Source: an uncultured Clostridia bacterium (lineage in GTDB: Bacteria; Bacillota; Clostridia; TANB77; CAG-508). From it: a stretch of 64,000 nt of DNA. Made by a program: the position numbers and the translations under genes. A model generated the notes under the pieces. The model worked only from the letters and a program-made list of their open reading frames with translations. It made no database searches and had not been told where the DNA came from. The stretch covers positions 62,001 through 126,000 of the forward strand of contig CAKPGM010000002.1 of the NCBI GenBank assembly GCA_934154805.1. Reading direction: 5' to 3'. Every line of letters begins with the position of its first letter. Positions within the stretch are counted from its first letter, which is position 1. This document shows, one piece after another, positions 36,026-47,087 of the stretch.

Positions 36026-37586
36026 GATATTAGAAAAAATTGAAACAGATAAAGAAGTTTTATCTACAATGCCAACAAATAACAAAAAGAACATTGCTCA
36101 TTATATTGAAACTGTAAAAGAATTGAGCGAAGAATATGAGAAGAGTAAGCAGGAAATTTTTAACGAGTTGGATAAAAGATATAAAAAAATCATATCTGTA
36201 AATGAGAATAAAGAATTAAAAACACAAAAGGCAGAAATATCAGAAATAGAGAATATGCTTGAAATAATAAATCCAATAAAAACCGCATATGAAAAGATGG
36301 GGTTAGATAAAAGAATCTATAAATTAGGCAGATTTTATAAGGAAAATTTAGAGAGCATAAATGATGAGATATTATCTTGTATAAATAAATTTTATTCAGT
36401 GGGAATAAATGTAACTGCAGATGATTTTAACTACAGTATGTATGTAAATGAATATATGCAGGTATTTTTTGATGAGATGAAAAAAGAGGGTGTAAATTCT
36501 GATGTTGTAAAAAATAAATTTGAAGAAATCTATTGGAAATGTCCTGACCTAATAATCCATATAGAATTAAACATTAGATATATTTATATAAAAAATCAAA
36601 AACAAATAGATAAATATTATGAAAAGAGAAAAACAGAATTATTAAACAATATAAATGCAAAGCCAGAACAAATAGAGGAAAAATATCTATTCTTAAAACA
36701 AAAAAATAAAGAAAAAGAAGAAACAGATAAATATATATTGCTACAAAAATTCTTAAATGGTGAACTAGATATAAATAACTATGAAGAAGATAAAATAAAA
36801 ACAGAGTATTTAAAATTAATACCAGAGAGTGTTATAGAAAATGCTTCGAAGAAACAAAAGAAAGAGATAACTCAAAATTCAATAAAGTTTTTAAACAGTT
36901 TGCAGGAATACAAAGAGTATTTAAAGTTCCAATTTGTATTTGAAAATATAAAAAATAGATACAAAGATAAGGATCAATATAAAAATCTTTATAATGCTAC
37001 TCAAAAAGAAATAAATGCTAAAGAGAAAAAGATAAAAAGTTTAAATGGGAAAATGAGTAGTAAAGGTCTATTTGGAAAAAAAGACAAAAAAGATAAACAA
37101 GCAGTAGAATATAATTCTACAATATTAGAGCTAAAAGAACTATACAAAAAATTAGATGATGCAGAAATATATTCAAAAATAATAGAACAACTAAAAGATG
37201 ATTCAACAATTTATGATGCATTATATTTTGCAAGCCAATTTAATAATTATCTAGTTGATTGTATAATAGAAAACAATAAAAATATAACACAAGAGGAAAT
37301 AGAACAATTTGTTCAAGACTTAAAAAGATTCCTAGAAAGTCCATATAATATAATTACAAAAAATATTACAATTTTAGAAGAAAAAGATATTTCAATAATA
37401 ATTTCAGACAGATATAAATTATTAAATTTTATGATTAGTAAAGAAGATATAACTGAATCGAATTTAGATAATTTAATTGAAACATTACAGAAAATAAAAG
37501 AATATTATAATTTGCAAAAAAGTGGATTAAATGTGGAAGAAATAAAGTTTATATGTAACTTTAAGAAAATACTAAATAAAAAATAA
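36018..37586 (+). CDS. Large coiled-coil protein of unknown function
   Basis: 522 residues, without signal peptide or membrane segment, so cytoplasmic. Nearly all-helical with long charged coiled-coil stretches (about 35-75 and 300-360). A glycine/lysine-rich break SSKGLFGKKDKKDK near 350 interrupts the helices. No domain recognised. It follows the 40-residue gene with an overlap and precedes the giant surface protein by 23 bases, so the three may work together, for instance in localising or assembling the surface protein; that is inference. Confidence 0.65.
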   Translation: MNKILEKIETDKEVLSTMPTNNKKNIAHYIETVKELSEEYEKSKQEIFNELDKRYKKIISVNENKELKTQKAEISEIENMLEIINPIKTAYEKMGLDKRIYKLGRFYKENLESINDEILSCINKFYSVGINVTADDFNYSMYVNEYMQVFFDEMKKEGVNSDVVKNKFEEIYWKCPDLIIHIELNIRYIYIKNQKQIDKYYEKRKTELLNNINAKPEQIEEKYLFLKQKNKEKEETDKYILLQKFLNGELDINNYEEDKIKTEYLKLIPESVIENASKKQKKEITQNSIKFLNSLQEYKEYLKFQFVFENIKNRYKDKDQYKNLYNATQKEINAKEKKIKSLNGKMSSKGLFGKKDKKDKQAVEYNSTILELKELYKKLDDAEIYSKIIEQLKDDSTIYDALYFASQFNNYLVDCIIENNKNITQEEIEQFVQDLKRFLESPYNIITKNITILEEKDISIIISDRYKLLNFMISKEDITESNLDNLIETLQKIKEYYNLQKSGLNVEEIKFICNFKKILNKK

Positions 37587-37609
37587 TTGTATGGAGAAAA
37601 ACATATAAA

Positions 37610-40600
37610 ATGAGGAAAACAAGACAGAAAAAGCGTGCTATAATAAGTAAAAAAAGAGTATTTATTTTAATATGTTTAATAATGTTGACTATTTTCGAAG
37701 TAATAGCTTTTAGAGACTCAAGAGCTAATAAAGTAATAGAAATTTCAGTCAACATTATTGATAGTGCTTCTCGCTTGGAAGATAAGCAAATAATATTGAA
37801 TGCTGTAAATTCTAATGGAAAGGACTATTGTTTGGCGTTGCCAGAATATGTTGATAACAAGAAAATAAAAGAATATATAGTAGAAGAAACTCTGTATGAA
37901 GAAGTCATAGAAAATAATAATGAAGACAAAGTTAAAGAAACAGAGAACCTAGAAACAACAAGTGAAAATGCTGCAACTGGAAAAAATATAATAGAAAATG
38001 CTATAAACAATAAAACGACTAATGTACTTGAAGAAGAAAATACAATTATAGAAGATGAAAAAATAGCAGAAGAACCAAAGGCAGAAGAAACTGTACAAGA
38101 AGAAAAGAAAGTAATAGAGACAAAAAAAGAAAAAAGCATACAACCTAATGAAAGCATTATTCTAACAAAAGATGAAATTGAAAATAAAACAATTACAATT
38201 AAAGTTGTATATGATACCCAAGAAAAAGATGACATTATTTTATATAATCAAGAAATTAATGCGGAAATAGAAGAAAACCAAGAAATATCAACCAATAACA
38301 ATATAAAGATTGATGGTTATATGCCGATAGGTGCGACTGCCAAAGCAACAATAATTACCAGAGATGACATACAAGATAAAATCGATAACATATTAACAGA
38401 TAAAGTTTCATTAAGAGTTGCATATGATATAAAAATTATATATAACGAAGAAGAATATGAACCAGAAGCATTTGATACAGATGTTAAAGTAACTATAGTT
38501 GGAATGGAAGAGATAAATACTAGAAAACAAAAATATAAAGTACTACACATAGATTCAGAAAATACTGTTGAAGAAATAAAGACCGTAGAATCTTTGAAAG
38601 ACACAGTTTCTTTTACAGCAAAAGAATTTTCTACTTATGCAGTATTACTTGAGAGTGATATAAGTACAATGTCATTATCAGCTAATATGGATTCTGCAAG
38701 TGTATGGGAAGGAGATACTGCAACAGGCTTTAGATTCGGAGAAGGAACAGCAAGTTATCCATATCTGATTTCTAGTGGAGAAGAACTTTCGTATTTAGCA
38801 AACCAAGTAAATAATGGTAACTCGTATGATGGACAATATTTCTCTTTGATTAGCGATATAAATTTAAATGATAAAGAGTGGACACCTATAGGAAATTACA
38901 ATAACTCATTTAAAGGAATTTTTAATGGAGAAGGACATACTATAGCAAATGCAACAATAACGCTTCCAAGTGCTACGCCAACATCAGTATCTTCATATGG
39001 ACTTTTTGGAAGCATTGGAGGAGGAAATAGCAAAGCAACAATAAAGAATGTGCAAATAGAGAATATTACTATTTTAATAACTGCAAATGGAGCAACGAGT
39101 AACAATAATAATGCAAAAGGTTATAACATTGGAATAGTAACTGGAACTATGTTTAGAAATTCTGCTGTAAAAAATGTTATAGTTAATAGTGGAAGTATTG
39201 AAGATACAAACACAATGACATTAAGAACAAATGCTACACAGATATTTGTAGGAGGAATAGCTGGACTTGCTACTAATAGCACAAGTTCAACAGCGGATCC
39301 GGGTAACGGAAACAGATATGAAATAGAAAACTGTTATTCAAATGTGGATGTAAATTTAGCAATACGACCTTATTCTAGCTGGTATGGTGGCTCACAGTAT
39401 GCAACAGCTGGTCAATATGCGGTAGGTGGAATAATTGGTGGCATAAGAAATCAAGCAGTTTGGCCACAAAATTGTTTATATAAAGGAAACTTAAATGCAA
39501 CTAACGCATTCACTGGACCTATATTTGCATATGTAAGAGGAAATACTAATATAGGAAATGCAAATAATTTTAGAACGATTTGGTATGGATATGATGCAGG
39601 AACAATAACAGATACAATAAATAGTTATTTTACATCATATAGCACAAATAACAGATCTTTTACAACGAGTGTAACAAGTCAAAATTCGAATGAATATGTT
39701 AGCAGTAGTTATATGGGATATGTACAAGGTGTAAATAAGGGATTATATACAAGTAATACTAACTCGATGTTAAATAATTTCAATAATTATGTATCTCGAA
39801 ATACAGGAGAAAATTATTTGAATTGGTATTTTGATGACAGAACCGAATCATATTACTTTACACCAGTGCTAACGGCAGAAATAATAAAGAATGTACCAGA
39901 GTATATAGTACAAGTTAATGATGGATTAGCTACAGGAAACTATACATATAAATGGTATATAGACGGAGTATTAGATGAAAGCATAACAACTAATACTATG
40001 ACAAAACCATCTTCATGGGAGACGGAGTATAATGTCGAAGTATTAGTTAGTAATGGCATTCAATATACAATGCTTAGCTTTACTATTCCGCTATACGAAA
40101 TACATGTCTCGTTTGAATATACAAATGGAGTACTTACAGGTAGGTTGGAAGGAACAGGATTGCAGGATCCAAACTTTAATTTGGCGGATTATACATATCA
40201 ATGGTATGAACTTGATATATCAGGAGAAGAAACATTATTAGAAGGAAAAACACAAACTAGTATTACAGGTTTGGAGAATGGCCTTGATTATAAACTAGTT
40301 GCTACTAATAATAAATATGAATATATGACAGCGGAAGGTACCTATACATCTACTACAAGAAATGTTATTTATTGTGATCACAACAATGGAAATGACTATA
40401 ATGATGGATATACTCCACAAACACCAGTAAGGACTCTATCAACAGCCTATAGAAAATTTTCTACATCAACAACTAGAAATGAAAATGTAATAGTATTAAT
40501 GGGCAATTATTCAGATTCAAATAGTGGTGGCGGCTGGGGAGGCTGGGGTGACCAAAGCTCTAGATATCTAGACAGTGCCACTTCTACGACATATAATCGA

Positions 40601-43600
40601 AATGTTACAATAACAGGAAAGTATGGTGGACAAGATTATAATGGAGTATTGTACTTTGAAGCAAGTAATAATTATAGATACTTAAATGGAAATACAACAT
40701 TTATGTATATGACATTTAATGGAGAAGGAAGTCAAACATACTTTTACTTACAAGGCTATAGTCTTACAATGGGAGAGGGCGTAGTTATGAAAAACTACGC
40801 AACATCAAATACTAACCAAGGACTTATAGAGGGAAATTCACCGGCATTCCATATGTTTGCCGGATGGATGCAATATAATTATTCTTCATTACCAAGAACT
40901 GATGCAAAGATTCTAATTAAGAGTGGAACGTATGGAAGAATTCTGCTTGGAGGAAGTAGTGGAACAAGTAGTGCATCAAGTATAACAATGAGAACATCTC
41001 ATAACTTTATGGGAACATCTTTAACAAATGACTTATATAAATCTGAAATAACAATAGATATAAAAAATAGTACAACTCCATCTAATTATACATATGACAT
41101 TAACTTATTAGGAGGAGGAAGTACTTGTGGTAATATTTATGGAGATGTTACTGTTAATATAAAAAACGGTACAGTAGGAAGAACCCTTGGAGCAAGCATT
41201 GGAGACTCGAGTTATAGACCTAATAATTGGTATTGGCCGATTAATACATATATAGGAACAAGTACTATCAATATGACAGGTGGAAGTGTTACTGAAATGT
41301 ACGGTGGCTGCTTGGGAAGAAATATGAGTGCAATTGGTGGAGGTTGGCAAACTTCAACAATAGGATGTGATTCATATTTCTATGGAACCGTTAACATTAA
41401 TATCTCTGGAGGAACAGTAACCAAAACTATATATGGTGCAGGAGCCGGAGGAGTTTCGGGATATGATGCAAATTCATCTGATGAATATAAAAGCTATGGA
41501 GCAGATATAGATACAATTGTTAATATAAATATAACAGGTGGAACTATAAATGCTGATATATTTGGAGGAGGATATGGATATACAGAATATCTAACAGCTT
41601 CTACAACTCAACTAGATGGTGGAACTCTATATGGAACCAGCAATATAAATATCTCTGGTTCACCAATAATAAATGGTAATATATATGCGGCTGGAAAAGG
41701 ATATGATTTAGCGTCAAATAGAACTGAACTAGCACAAATGAAAGGAAATTCTAATATAACAATATCTGGAACACCTTCAATTACTGGAAGCATATATGGA
41801 GCTGGAATGGGACTTTCTAATTATGCGGATATGGCAAAACTAGAGGGAACATCTACAGTAAATATAAATGGAGATTTATCTATAAATGTATTTGGTGGAG
41901 GAAATATAGCAAAAACTCAAGGAACAACAAATATCAACATAAACTCAGGCAACCATACAGCAGACATTTATGGTGGAGGAAATGTAGGTATTGTAGATGG
42001 AGAAACAAATGTAAATATAAATGGTGGACAATCACAAGATGTTTATGGTGGAGGTAAGTCAGCAGAAGTAACGGCTCAAACCAATGTATATATGAAAGGT
42101 GGAACAGCACAAAATGTATTTGGTGGAGGAAATGAAGCTGGAACACCAACAACTAATTTGTATTTGCAGGGAGCTACTATAACAAACGTATATGGTGGAT
42201 CTAATAAGACTGGTGACGTTGACAACAGTAATGTAACGACAACATCAGGAACTGCAGAAAATGTATATGGTGGAAATAATCAGGGTGGACAAACTAATAC
42301 CTCTCACATAACTACTAATGGAGGAACAATTGTAAATGTATTTGGTGGAGGAAACCAAGCTGATACAACAACTTCATATGTAACTACAAATAGTGGAAAA
42401 ATAACTAATGTATTTGGAGGAGCAAACCAAGCTGATGTAACAACAACTAATGTTGATATAAAAGGTGGCAACATTGAAAAAGCATTTGGTGGATCAAACC
42501 AAAGTGGTACAGTTACACAAAGTAATGTTACTTTAGAAAATTCTTCTACAAGTCAGGCGTTAGGCGGAATAAAAATGGAAGTAAGTTATACCGCTGTGGA
42601 AGCTGAAGAATGGAGAAAAACACAAAACCCAGGATATGTTACATATGTAACTGTTGGAATAAAATATACAAATAATACAAATACAACAATTGATAAATGG
42701 CAATCATATATAGATGCGCCAGGGTCTAAATTGCTAGATAATTACAGTTCTGATAGTAAAATAACGGAAGCAAATGGAAGATATACAATAAACCAAGATA
42801 GTAGATGGACAGCAGGAAGTATACATTCATTACCTGCGAATGGAACATACGAAATAAAAGATGTACACTTAATGTCAAGTATACAGGCATCAGAATTTAC
42901 ACTTACATACAATTTTGAAGGACAAGGAAATGATGGTAATTCATACCAAGATACTAATACGGGCTTTACAATATTTGGAGGAAATAACAAAGGTGGACAA
43001 ACAACTACCAGCAATGTAAATATAGAATCAGGTTATTGCTTTGCTGCATATGGAGGTAACAATGAAGGCGGAACAAACCCAACTAGCAATGTTATCGTAA
43101 ATGGGGGAAAAGCTAAAGAAGTATATGGTGGAAACAACTTAGGTGGAACTAATACTACAAGTAATGTAACTGTAAATGGAGGAACTGTTGAAGATGTATA
43201 TGGTGGTGGCAATAGAGCTGTTACAACTATTCCAAATGTAACAATTCAACAGGATGCTATAATAACAGGATCTGTATATGGTGGAGGAAACCAAGCAGGA
43301 ATAGATACTAATACAAATGTTAATATTCTTGGAGGAACCATTACTGGAAATGTATATGGTGGTGGAAACGAGGGAACTGTTACAGGAAATACTTATATGC
43401 ACGTAAAAGATGCAGTATTAGAAGCATCAGCATATGCAGGAGGTAATGGAACTACAGCCACAGTATTTGGAAATGCAAATATTGTAGTAGAAGGAAATGC
43501 AAATATAGCAGAAAGTGTCTTTGGTGGAGGAAATCAAGCTAAAACAGGAACAGAAGAAAATAATAATTCAAATAGTACTGTGAATATAGTAGGTGGAACA

Positions 43601-46483
43601 ATTGGAAAAAATGTATATGGAGGAGCTAATACTTCTGTTGTATATGGAAAAACGCTTACAAATATAGGATATGATGCAGTAAATGATAATACTTTAACAA
43701 AAGCAGACATTCTTATTAATGGAACTGTTTTTGGTGGAGGAGAAGCAAACGCATCTGGATCAGAAGTATATGACTTCGACTTCATAAGTGTTACTGTTGG
43801 AATAGATATGAATATAGACGGAAATGGACATGATTCTTTTGCAATAAAAGGAAGTATATTTGGTTCTGGAAATGCTTCTAGTACAAGTGGATACAGTTAT
43901 ATAAATATAAAAAATTATGGAACTGTATATAGTCCAAAGAGCAATATTTCAATACAAAGAACAGATATAGTAACAATTCAAAATTCTGCAATAGCCTTAT
44001 CTGGAACAACGGATAGAACAAACGAGTATTCAAGTGTATTATTCACTCTAAGTAGAATAGGGGAACTTAAACTGAAAAATAATTCTACATTATACTTAGA
44101 TTGTGGAGCTAACTTACTTAGAAAATTCTCGAGTCTTGTTGATTTAGAAGATGGAACAGAGGAAAAGGCGAAAGTAACCATTGATGAAACGACAGGAGAA
44201 ACAACCAGAAATGTAGATAATAGGGTATATATGCTAGAAGGAAAAAATCTAAATATAGCTACAAATGAGCAGGTTACTACATATGGTGAAGTAAATGGAA
44301 TGACATTCTTTGGATTATTTACAAATGCAATGAACCCAAGTACTAGTACAGGTTTATATAACCCACAATATAATAATGGTGACGAGATCACAAATGCCGG
44401 AACATTCTCTACAAACTCATATGTAAAGGGTGAGCATAAAAATAACCACGATATAACAATTGATGGCTTCTATTCGAATTTTGAAGAGGATGAAAATCAA
44501 GGATATATAAAGACAAAATATATAAATCCAACACCAGAAGACGATCTTTATTATATATGGCTAGTTGGAAAAGAGATGGATATTACAACATTTGAAATAT
44601 CACTAGTAGGTTCAAAATATGCAACATTGGGAACATATGAATTAGGACTTAGTGGATTCTCTATACCAAATACTAAGTTTTCGTTAATAGGATTTTCGTC
44701 TGGATTAATAGAAGGCAAAACCCTAGAAATGCCAAATACAATTTCAAACATTGAACTAGACGAAAACGTTGCAAACTCTAAGTTTGGACTATCAATGAAA
44801 ACAGGAAACACAGGTTGGTTAAACAATAGCAATACAATATTACTTACAGAAAATGGAGGAAACTATGTTGGCAATAACGCATACTATTCAGATAACTCGA
44901 ATTACACACCTTCACTAAATTTCTTCTTCTACCATTCAAGTAATATAACTCAAGCTCAAAAATTGGGTAGTGTAAAGGTAAGATTCCAAGTTCTTATTCC
45001 AATAGATGACCTAAATGACAGAATTGCATATATAGATATAGATATATCTTTAAGTACAGCCTTGTATCAAGATAATTTCTATGATGCGGCAATATCTCCG
45101 GGAGAAGAATTTGAATTATTTACAACAACAGAGACCAAAATAACAGATTCAAGTATATTTTCAACATATTATTCACTTTTAATTCCGGAATTTTCACAAA
45201 GTGATTATTATGATGAATATACAACTTACAAACATACATTAGTATCAAGAAGAGAATCTGGTGAAGCATATCCTTTCCCAAAAAACACAAAAATAACAAT
45301 GATAGATATGGCTACAAATAAATACTATTATTATGTCGTAACAGAAAATGATGAAACGACAGGCAAGTATTTATATAATTTATCAGACTTTGTTGCTATG
45401 GGAAGTGATAGTGATAAATATGATGAGATAAATGCTTATACAGGCTATTATAAACAAGATGTTGATACATTATATGAGAACTACATATTCCATATAGACT
45501 TTGGAGAAAGTGCAATAGAATCAGATTTAATAAATAATTCTTTGTTGATGGAACTAAGAAACAATGATAATCAAACTCTAATTGGAGTATTAGGAATATT
45601 AAGAGAGAAAATGCAATATAGCGTATACAAAGGCAAAGATTCTACAATAAATGTTGTAGCAAGTACTAATAAAGACAAAGTTTATTTAGGAGAAAAGTTC
45701 ACGCTATCAGTAGAAACGGATTTTGAACAAAAAGTAATGAGTTCTAGCATAATATATGATACTCAGTACTTTGATGACAAAATGGGAATAAAAATGTCAA
45801 TATATGATAATAATGGAAATATGCTAAACAGTTCATCTTTGCTAGGTGTATCTTTTGAACTAAACAACGTAAAATATTATCCGAGATTTGATGGATCTAT
45901 AAGAATAAATACAGCAGAAAAGGTTTCAAATGTATTGTCTAAAATAATTATAGACACGGCAAATAATACAGTACTTAATACTGGAGAGTATACAATAAAA
46001 ATAGAATCATTTGGTTCGCCAGATGGAATATACTATGGTATAAAATCCTCAGCACAAACAGAAACAAAGATAAAAATTATATCATCAACTTATGGACTAA
46101 ATGCATATTCAAATGATGAAGCTAAGATTATAGATGCGAAAACTGGTAGAAATACAGTAGATTCTAATAAAATAGAACTAAATTTAGATTACACATCAAA
46201 TTTACAAAATCCAAAAATTACATTATCATTATACAGAAGAGATTATTCAAGTATTTATTCACAAATGTATAACTTGGTAGATTTATCTGATTATATATTA
46301 GTACCATTAGACATGACAGATAAAGAAAATGAATATAAAGTAACAGATAATCCAGAGGCAACAAATACAGTCACAATGTACTTTGACTCAAATCTAGTTA
46401 CAGGAACATATAGATTCGTATTCAAGTTATATGATAATGACCAATATATTGGAGAAGCATATGAATATGTAATTATTAAATAA
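37610..46483 (+). CDS. Giant repeat-rich surface protein, 2957 residues
   Basis: Signal-anchor segment at about 19-36, then an acidic Glu/Lys-rich linker (about 100-190), a beta-rich domain to about 370, a GLUG-type region (about 378-500, with FNGEGHTIANATI), paired Ig-like/beta-sandwich modules (about 770-910), a parallel beta-helix (starting YCDHNNGNDYNDGYTPQTP near 920), Gly-rich repeats (about 1420-1647 and 1787-1943) interrupted by a CBM2-like module (about 1650-1785), and a large beta-rich C-terminal part. No LPXTG or SLH motif is seen, so attachment is unclear. Probably an adhesin or matrix component. SipW-type peptidases follow directly. Confidence 0.85.
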   Translation: MRKTRQKKRAIISKKRVFILICLIMLTIFEVIAFRDSRANKVIEISVNIIDSASRLEDKQIILNAVNSNGKDYCLALPEYVDNKKIKEYIVEETLYEEVIENNNEDKVKETENLETTSENAATGKNIIENAINNKTTNVLEEENTIIEDEKIAEEPKAEETVQEEKKVIETKKEKSIQPNESIILTKDEIENKTITIKVVYDTQEKDDIILYNQEINAEIEENQEISTNNNIKIDGYMPIGATAKATIITRDDIQDKIDNILTDKVSLRVAYDIKIIYNEEEYEPEAFDTDVKVTIVGMEEINTRKQKYKVLHIDSENTVEEIKTVESLKDTVSFTAKEFSTYAVLLESDISTMSLSANMDSASVWEGDTATGFRFGEGTASYPYLISSGEELSYLANQVNNGNSYDGQYFSLISDINLNDKEWTPIGNYNNSFKGIFNGEGHTIANATITLPSATPTSVSSYGLFGSIGGGNSKATIKNVQIENITILITANGATSNNNNAKGYNIGIVTGTMFRNSAVKNVIVNSGSIEDTNTMTLRTNATQIFVGGIAGLATNSTSSTADPGNGNRYEIENCYSNVDVNLAIRPYSSWYGGSQYATAGQYAVGGIIGGIRNQAVWPQNCLYKGNLNATNAFTGPIFAYVRGNTNIGNANNFRTIWYGYDAGTITDTINSYFTSYSTNNRSFTTSVTSQNSNEYVSSSYMGYVQGVNKGLYTSNTNSMLNNFNNYVSRNTGENYLNWYFDDRTESYYFTPVLTAEIIKNVPEYIVQVNDGLATGNYTYKWYIDGVLDESITTNTMTKPSSWETEYNVEVLVSNGIQYTMLSFTIPLYEIHVSFEYTNGVLTGRLEGTGLQDPNFNLADYTYQWYELDISGEETLLEGKTQTSITGLENGLDYKLVATNNKYEYMTAEGTYTSTTRNVIYCDHNNGNDYNDGYTPQTPVRTLSTAYRKFSTSTTRNENVIVLMGNYSDSNSGGGWGGWGDQSSRYLDSATSTTYNRNVTITGKYGGQDYNGVLYFEASNNYRYLNGNTTFMYMTFNGEGSQTYFYLQGYSLTMGEGVVMKNYATSNTNQGLIEGNSPAFHMFAGWMQYNYSSLPRTDAKILIKSGTYGRILLGGSSGTSSASSITMRTSHNFMGTSLTNDLYKSEITIDIKNSTTPSNYTYDINLLGGGSTCGNIYGDVTVNIKNGTVGRTLGASIGDSSYRPNNWYWPINTYIGTSTINMTGGSVTEMYGGCLGRNMSAIGGGWQTSTIGCDSYFYGTVNINISGGTVTKTIYGAGAGGVSGYDANSSDEYKSYGADIDTIVNINITGGTINADIFGGGYGYTEYLTASTTQLDGGTLYGTSNINISGSPIINGNIYAAGKGYDLASNRTELAQMKGNSNITISGTPSITGSIYGAGMGLSNYADMAKLEGTSTVNINGDLSINVFGGGNIAKTQGTTNININSGNHTADIYGGGNVGIVDGETNVNINGGQSQDVYGGGKSAEVTAQTNVYMKGGTAQNVFGGGNEAGTPTTNLYLQGATITNVYGGSNKTGDVDNSNVTTTSGTAENVYGGNNQGGQTNTSHITTNGGTIVNVFGGGNQADTTTSYVTTNSGKITNVFGGANQADVTTTNVDIKGGNIEKAFGGSNQSGTVTQSNVTLENSSTSQALGGIKMEVSYTAVEAEEWRKTQNPGYVTYVTVGIKYTNNTNTTIDKWQSYIDAPGSKLLDNYSSDSKITEANGRYTINQDSRWTAGSIHSLPANGTYEIKDVHLMSSIQASEFTLTYNFEGQGNDGNSYQDTNTGFTIFGGNNKGGQTTTSNVNIESGYCFAAYGGNNEGGTNPTSNVIVNGGKAKEVYGGNNLGGTNTTSNVTVNGGTVEDVYGGGNRAVTTIPNVTIQQDAIITGSVYGGGNQAGIDTNTNVNILGGTITGNVYGGGNEGTVTGNTYMHVKDAVLEASAYAGGNGTTATVFGNANIVVEGNANIAESVFGGGNQAKTGTEENNNSNSTVNIVGGTIGKNVYGGANTSVVYGKTLTNIGYDAVNDNTLTKADILINGTVFGGGEANASGSEVYDFDFISVTVGIDMNIDGNGHDSFAIKGSIFGSGNASSTSGYSYINIKNYGTVYSPKSNISIQRTDIVTIQNSAIALSGTTDRTNEYSSVLFTLSRIGELKLKNNSTLYLDCGANLLRKFSSLVDLEDGTEEKAKVTIDETTGETTRNVDNRVYMLEGKNLNIATNEQVTTYGEVNGMTFFGLFTNAMNPSTSTGLYNPQYNNGDEITNAGTFSTNSYVKGEHKNNHDITIDGFYSNFEEDENQGYIKTKYINPTPEDDLYYIWLVGKEMDITTFEISLVGSKYATLGTYELGLSGFSIPNTKFSLIGFSSGLIEGKTLEMPNTISNIELDENVANSKFGLSMKTGNTGWLNNSNTILLTENGGNYVGNNAYYSDNSNYTPSLNFFFYHSSNITQAQKLGSVKVRFQVLIPIDDLNDRIAYIDIDISLSTALYQDNFYDAAISPGEEFELFTTTETKITDSSIFSTYYSLLIPEFSQSDYYDEYTTYKHTLVSRRESGEAYPFPKNTKITMIDMATNKYYYYVVTENDETTGKYLYNLSDFVAMGSDSDKYDEINAYTGYYKQDVDTLYENYIFHIDFGESAIESDLINNSLLMELRNNDNQTLIGVLGILREKMQYSVYKGKDSTINVVASTNKDKVYLGEKFTLSVETDFEQKVMSSSIIYDTQYFDDKMGIKMSIYDNNGNMLNSSSLLGVSFELNNVKYYPRFDGSIRINTAEKVSNVLSKIIIDTANNTVLNTGEYTIKIESFGSPDGIYYGIKSSAQTETKIKIISSTYGLNAYSNDEAKIIDAKTGRNTVDSNKIELNLDYTSNLQNPKITLSLYRRDYSSIYSQMYNLVDLSDYILVPLDMTDKENEYKVTDNPEATNTVTMYFDSNLVTGTYRFVFKLYDNDQYIGEAYEYVIIK
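41870..43440 (+). repeat. Tandem beta-helix repeats within the giant gene
   Basis: About 25 units of roughly 18-22 codons encoding variants of GGxxxNVFGGGNQADTTTSxV and VYGGGNxxGxTxTNVxVNG. The DNA shows recurring GTATATGGTGGAGGAAA-type blocks. The array is split at 42555-42975 by a non-repetitive insert. Confidence 0.8.
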
Positions 46484-46505
46484 TTATAAAAGAAAGGAGT
46501 AGAGA

Positions 46506-47087
46506 ATGAAATACGATATAGACTCTATAAAGAAGAGAAAAGAAATAAATAATAGAATAAAGAAAATCATATTTATATTTCTAGTAATAATGCTATACAA
46601 TATAGTCTTGTTGTATATGTCTTATATAGATAAATTCGATACTCCTCAATTTTATATTTATAAAGCATATATAATATCTACAGAGAGTATGGAACCGACC
46701 ATCAACAAAGGAGATGTAATAATAATCAAGAAAACTAAAAAAGAAGACTTGAAGGAAAATGATATTATTACATATAAAGATAAAGGCGAAGTAATAACTC
46801 ATAGAATAGTAGAGATTAAACCGAATGGAAATAAATATATAACCAAAGGTGATAACAATGAATCAAGGGATGAGGGAAGTTTAACATTTGAAGATATTGA
46901 AGGAAAATTTGTATTCAAAATTCCTCATTTAGGTAATATGGTATCAGGCTTAAAAAATGGAATAGTAATAATATTAACAATACTAATATTTTTAATAATT
47001 CATTTAAACAGAATAGGAATGAAAGAAAAAAGTGAAACTAGGAGAATGAAAAAGAAAATTGAAGATGAGAAATTTCTTGGAAAGTAA
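46506..47087 (+). CDS. Signal peptidase I, SipW type
   Basis: 193 residues. Membrane segments at about 20-41 and at the C-terminus (about 160-175). Catalytic Ser61 in STESMEPTI and His99 in VITHRIVEI, so the ER-type Ser-His dyad is present, and TKGDNNESRDEG forms the conserved box D/E. SipW enzymes cleave TasA/camelysin-type proteins. It follows the giant gene by 22 bases and probably processes it or its partners. Confidence 0.88.
   Translation: MKYDIDSIKKRKEINNRIKKIIFIFLVIMLYNIVLLYMSYIDKFDTPQFYIYKAYIISTESMEPTINKGDVIIIKKTKKEDLKENDIITYKDKGEVITHRIVEIKPNGNKYITKGDNNESRDEGSLTFEDIEGKFVFKIPHLGNMVSGLKNGIVIILTILIFLIIHLNRIGMKEKSETRRMKKKIEDEKFLGK

Noticed and set aside
41870..43440. CRISPR-like or satellite DNA repeats
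   Set aside because: Repeats are in-frame, degenerate at third positions and continuous with a 2957-codon reading frame; they encode protein repeats.
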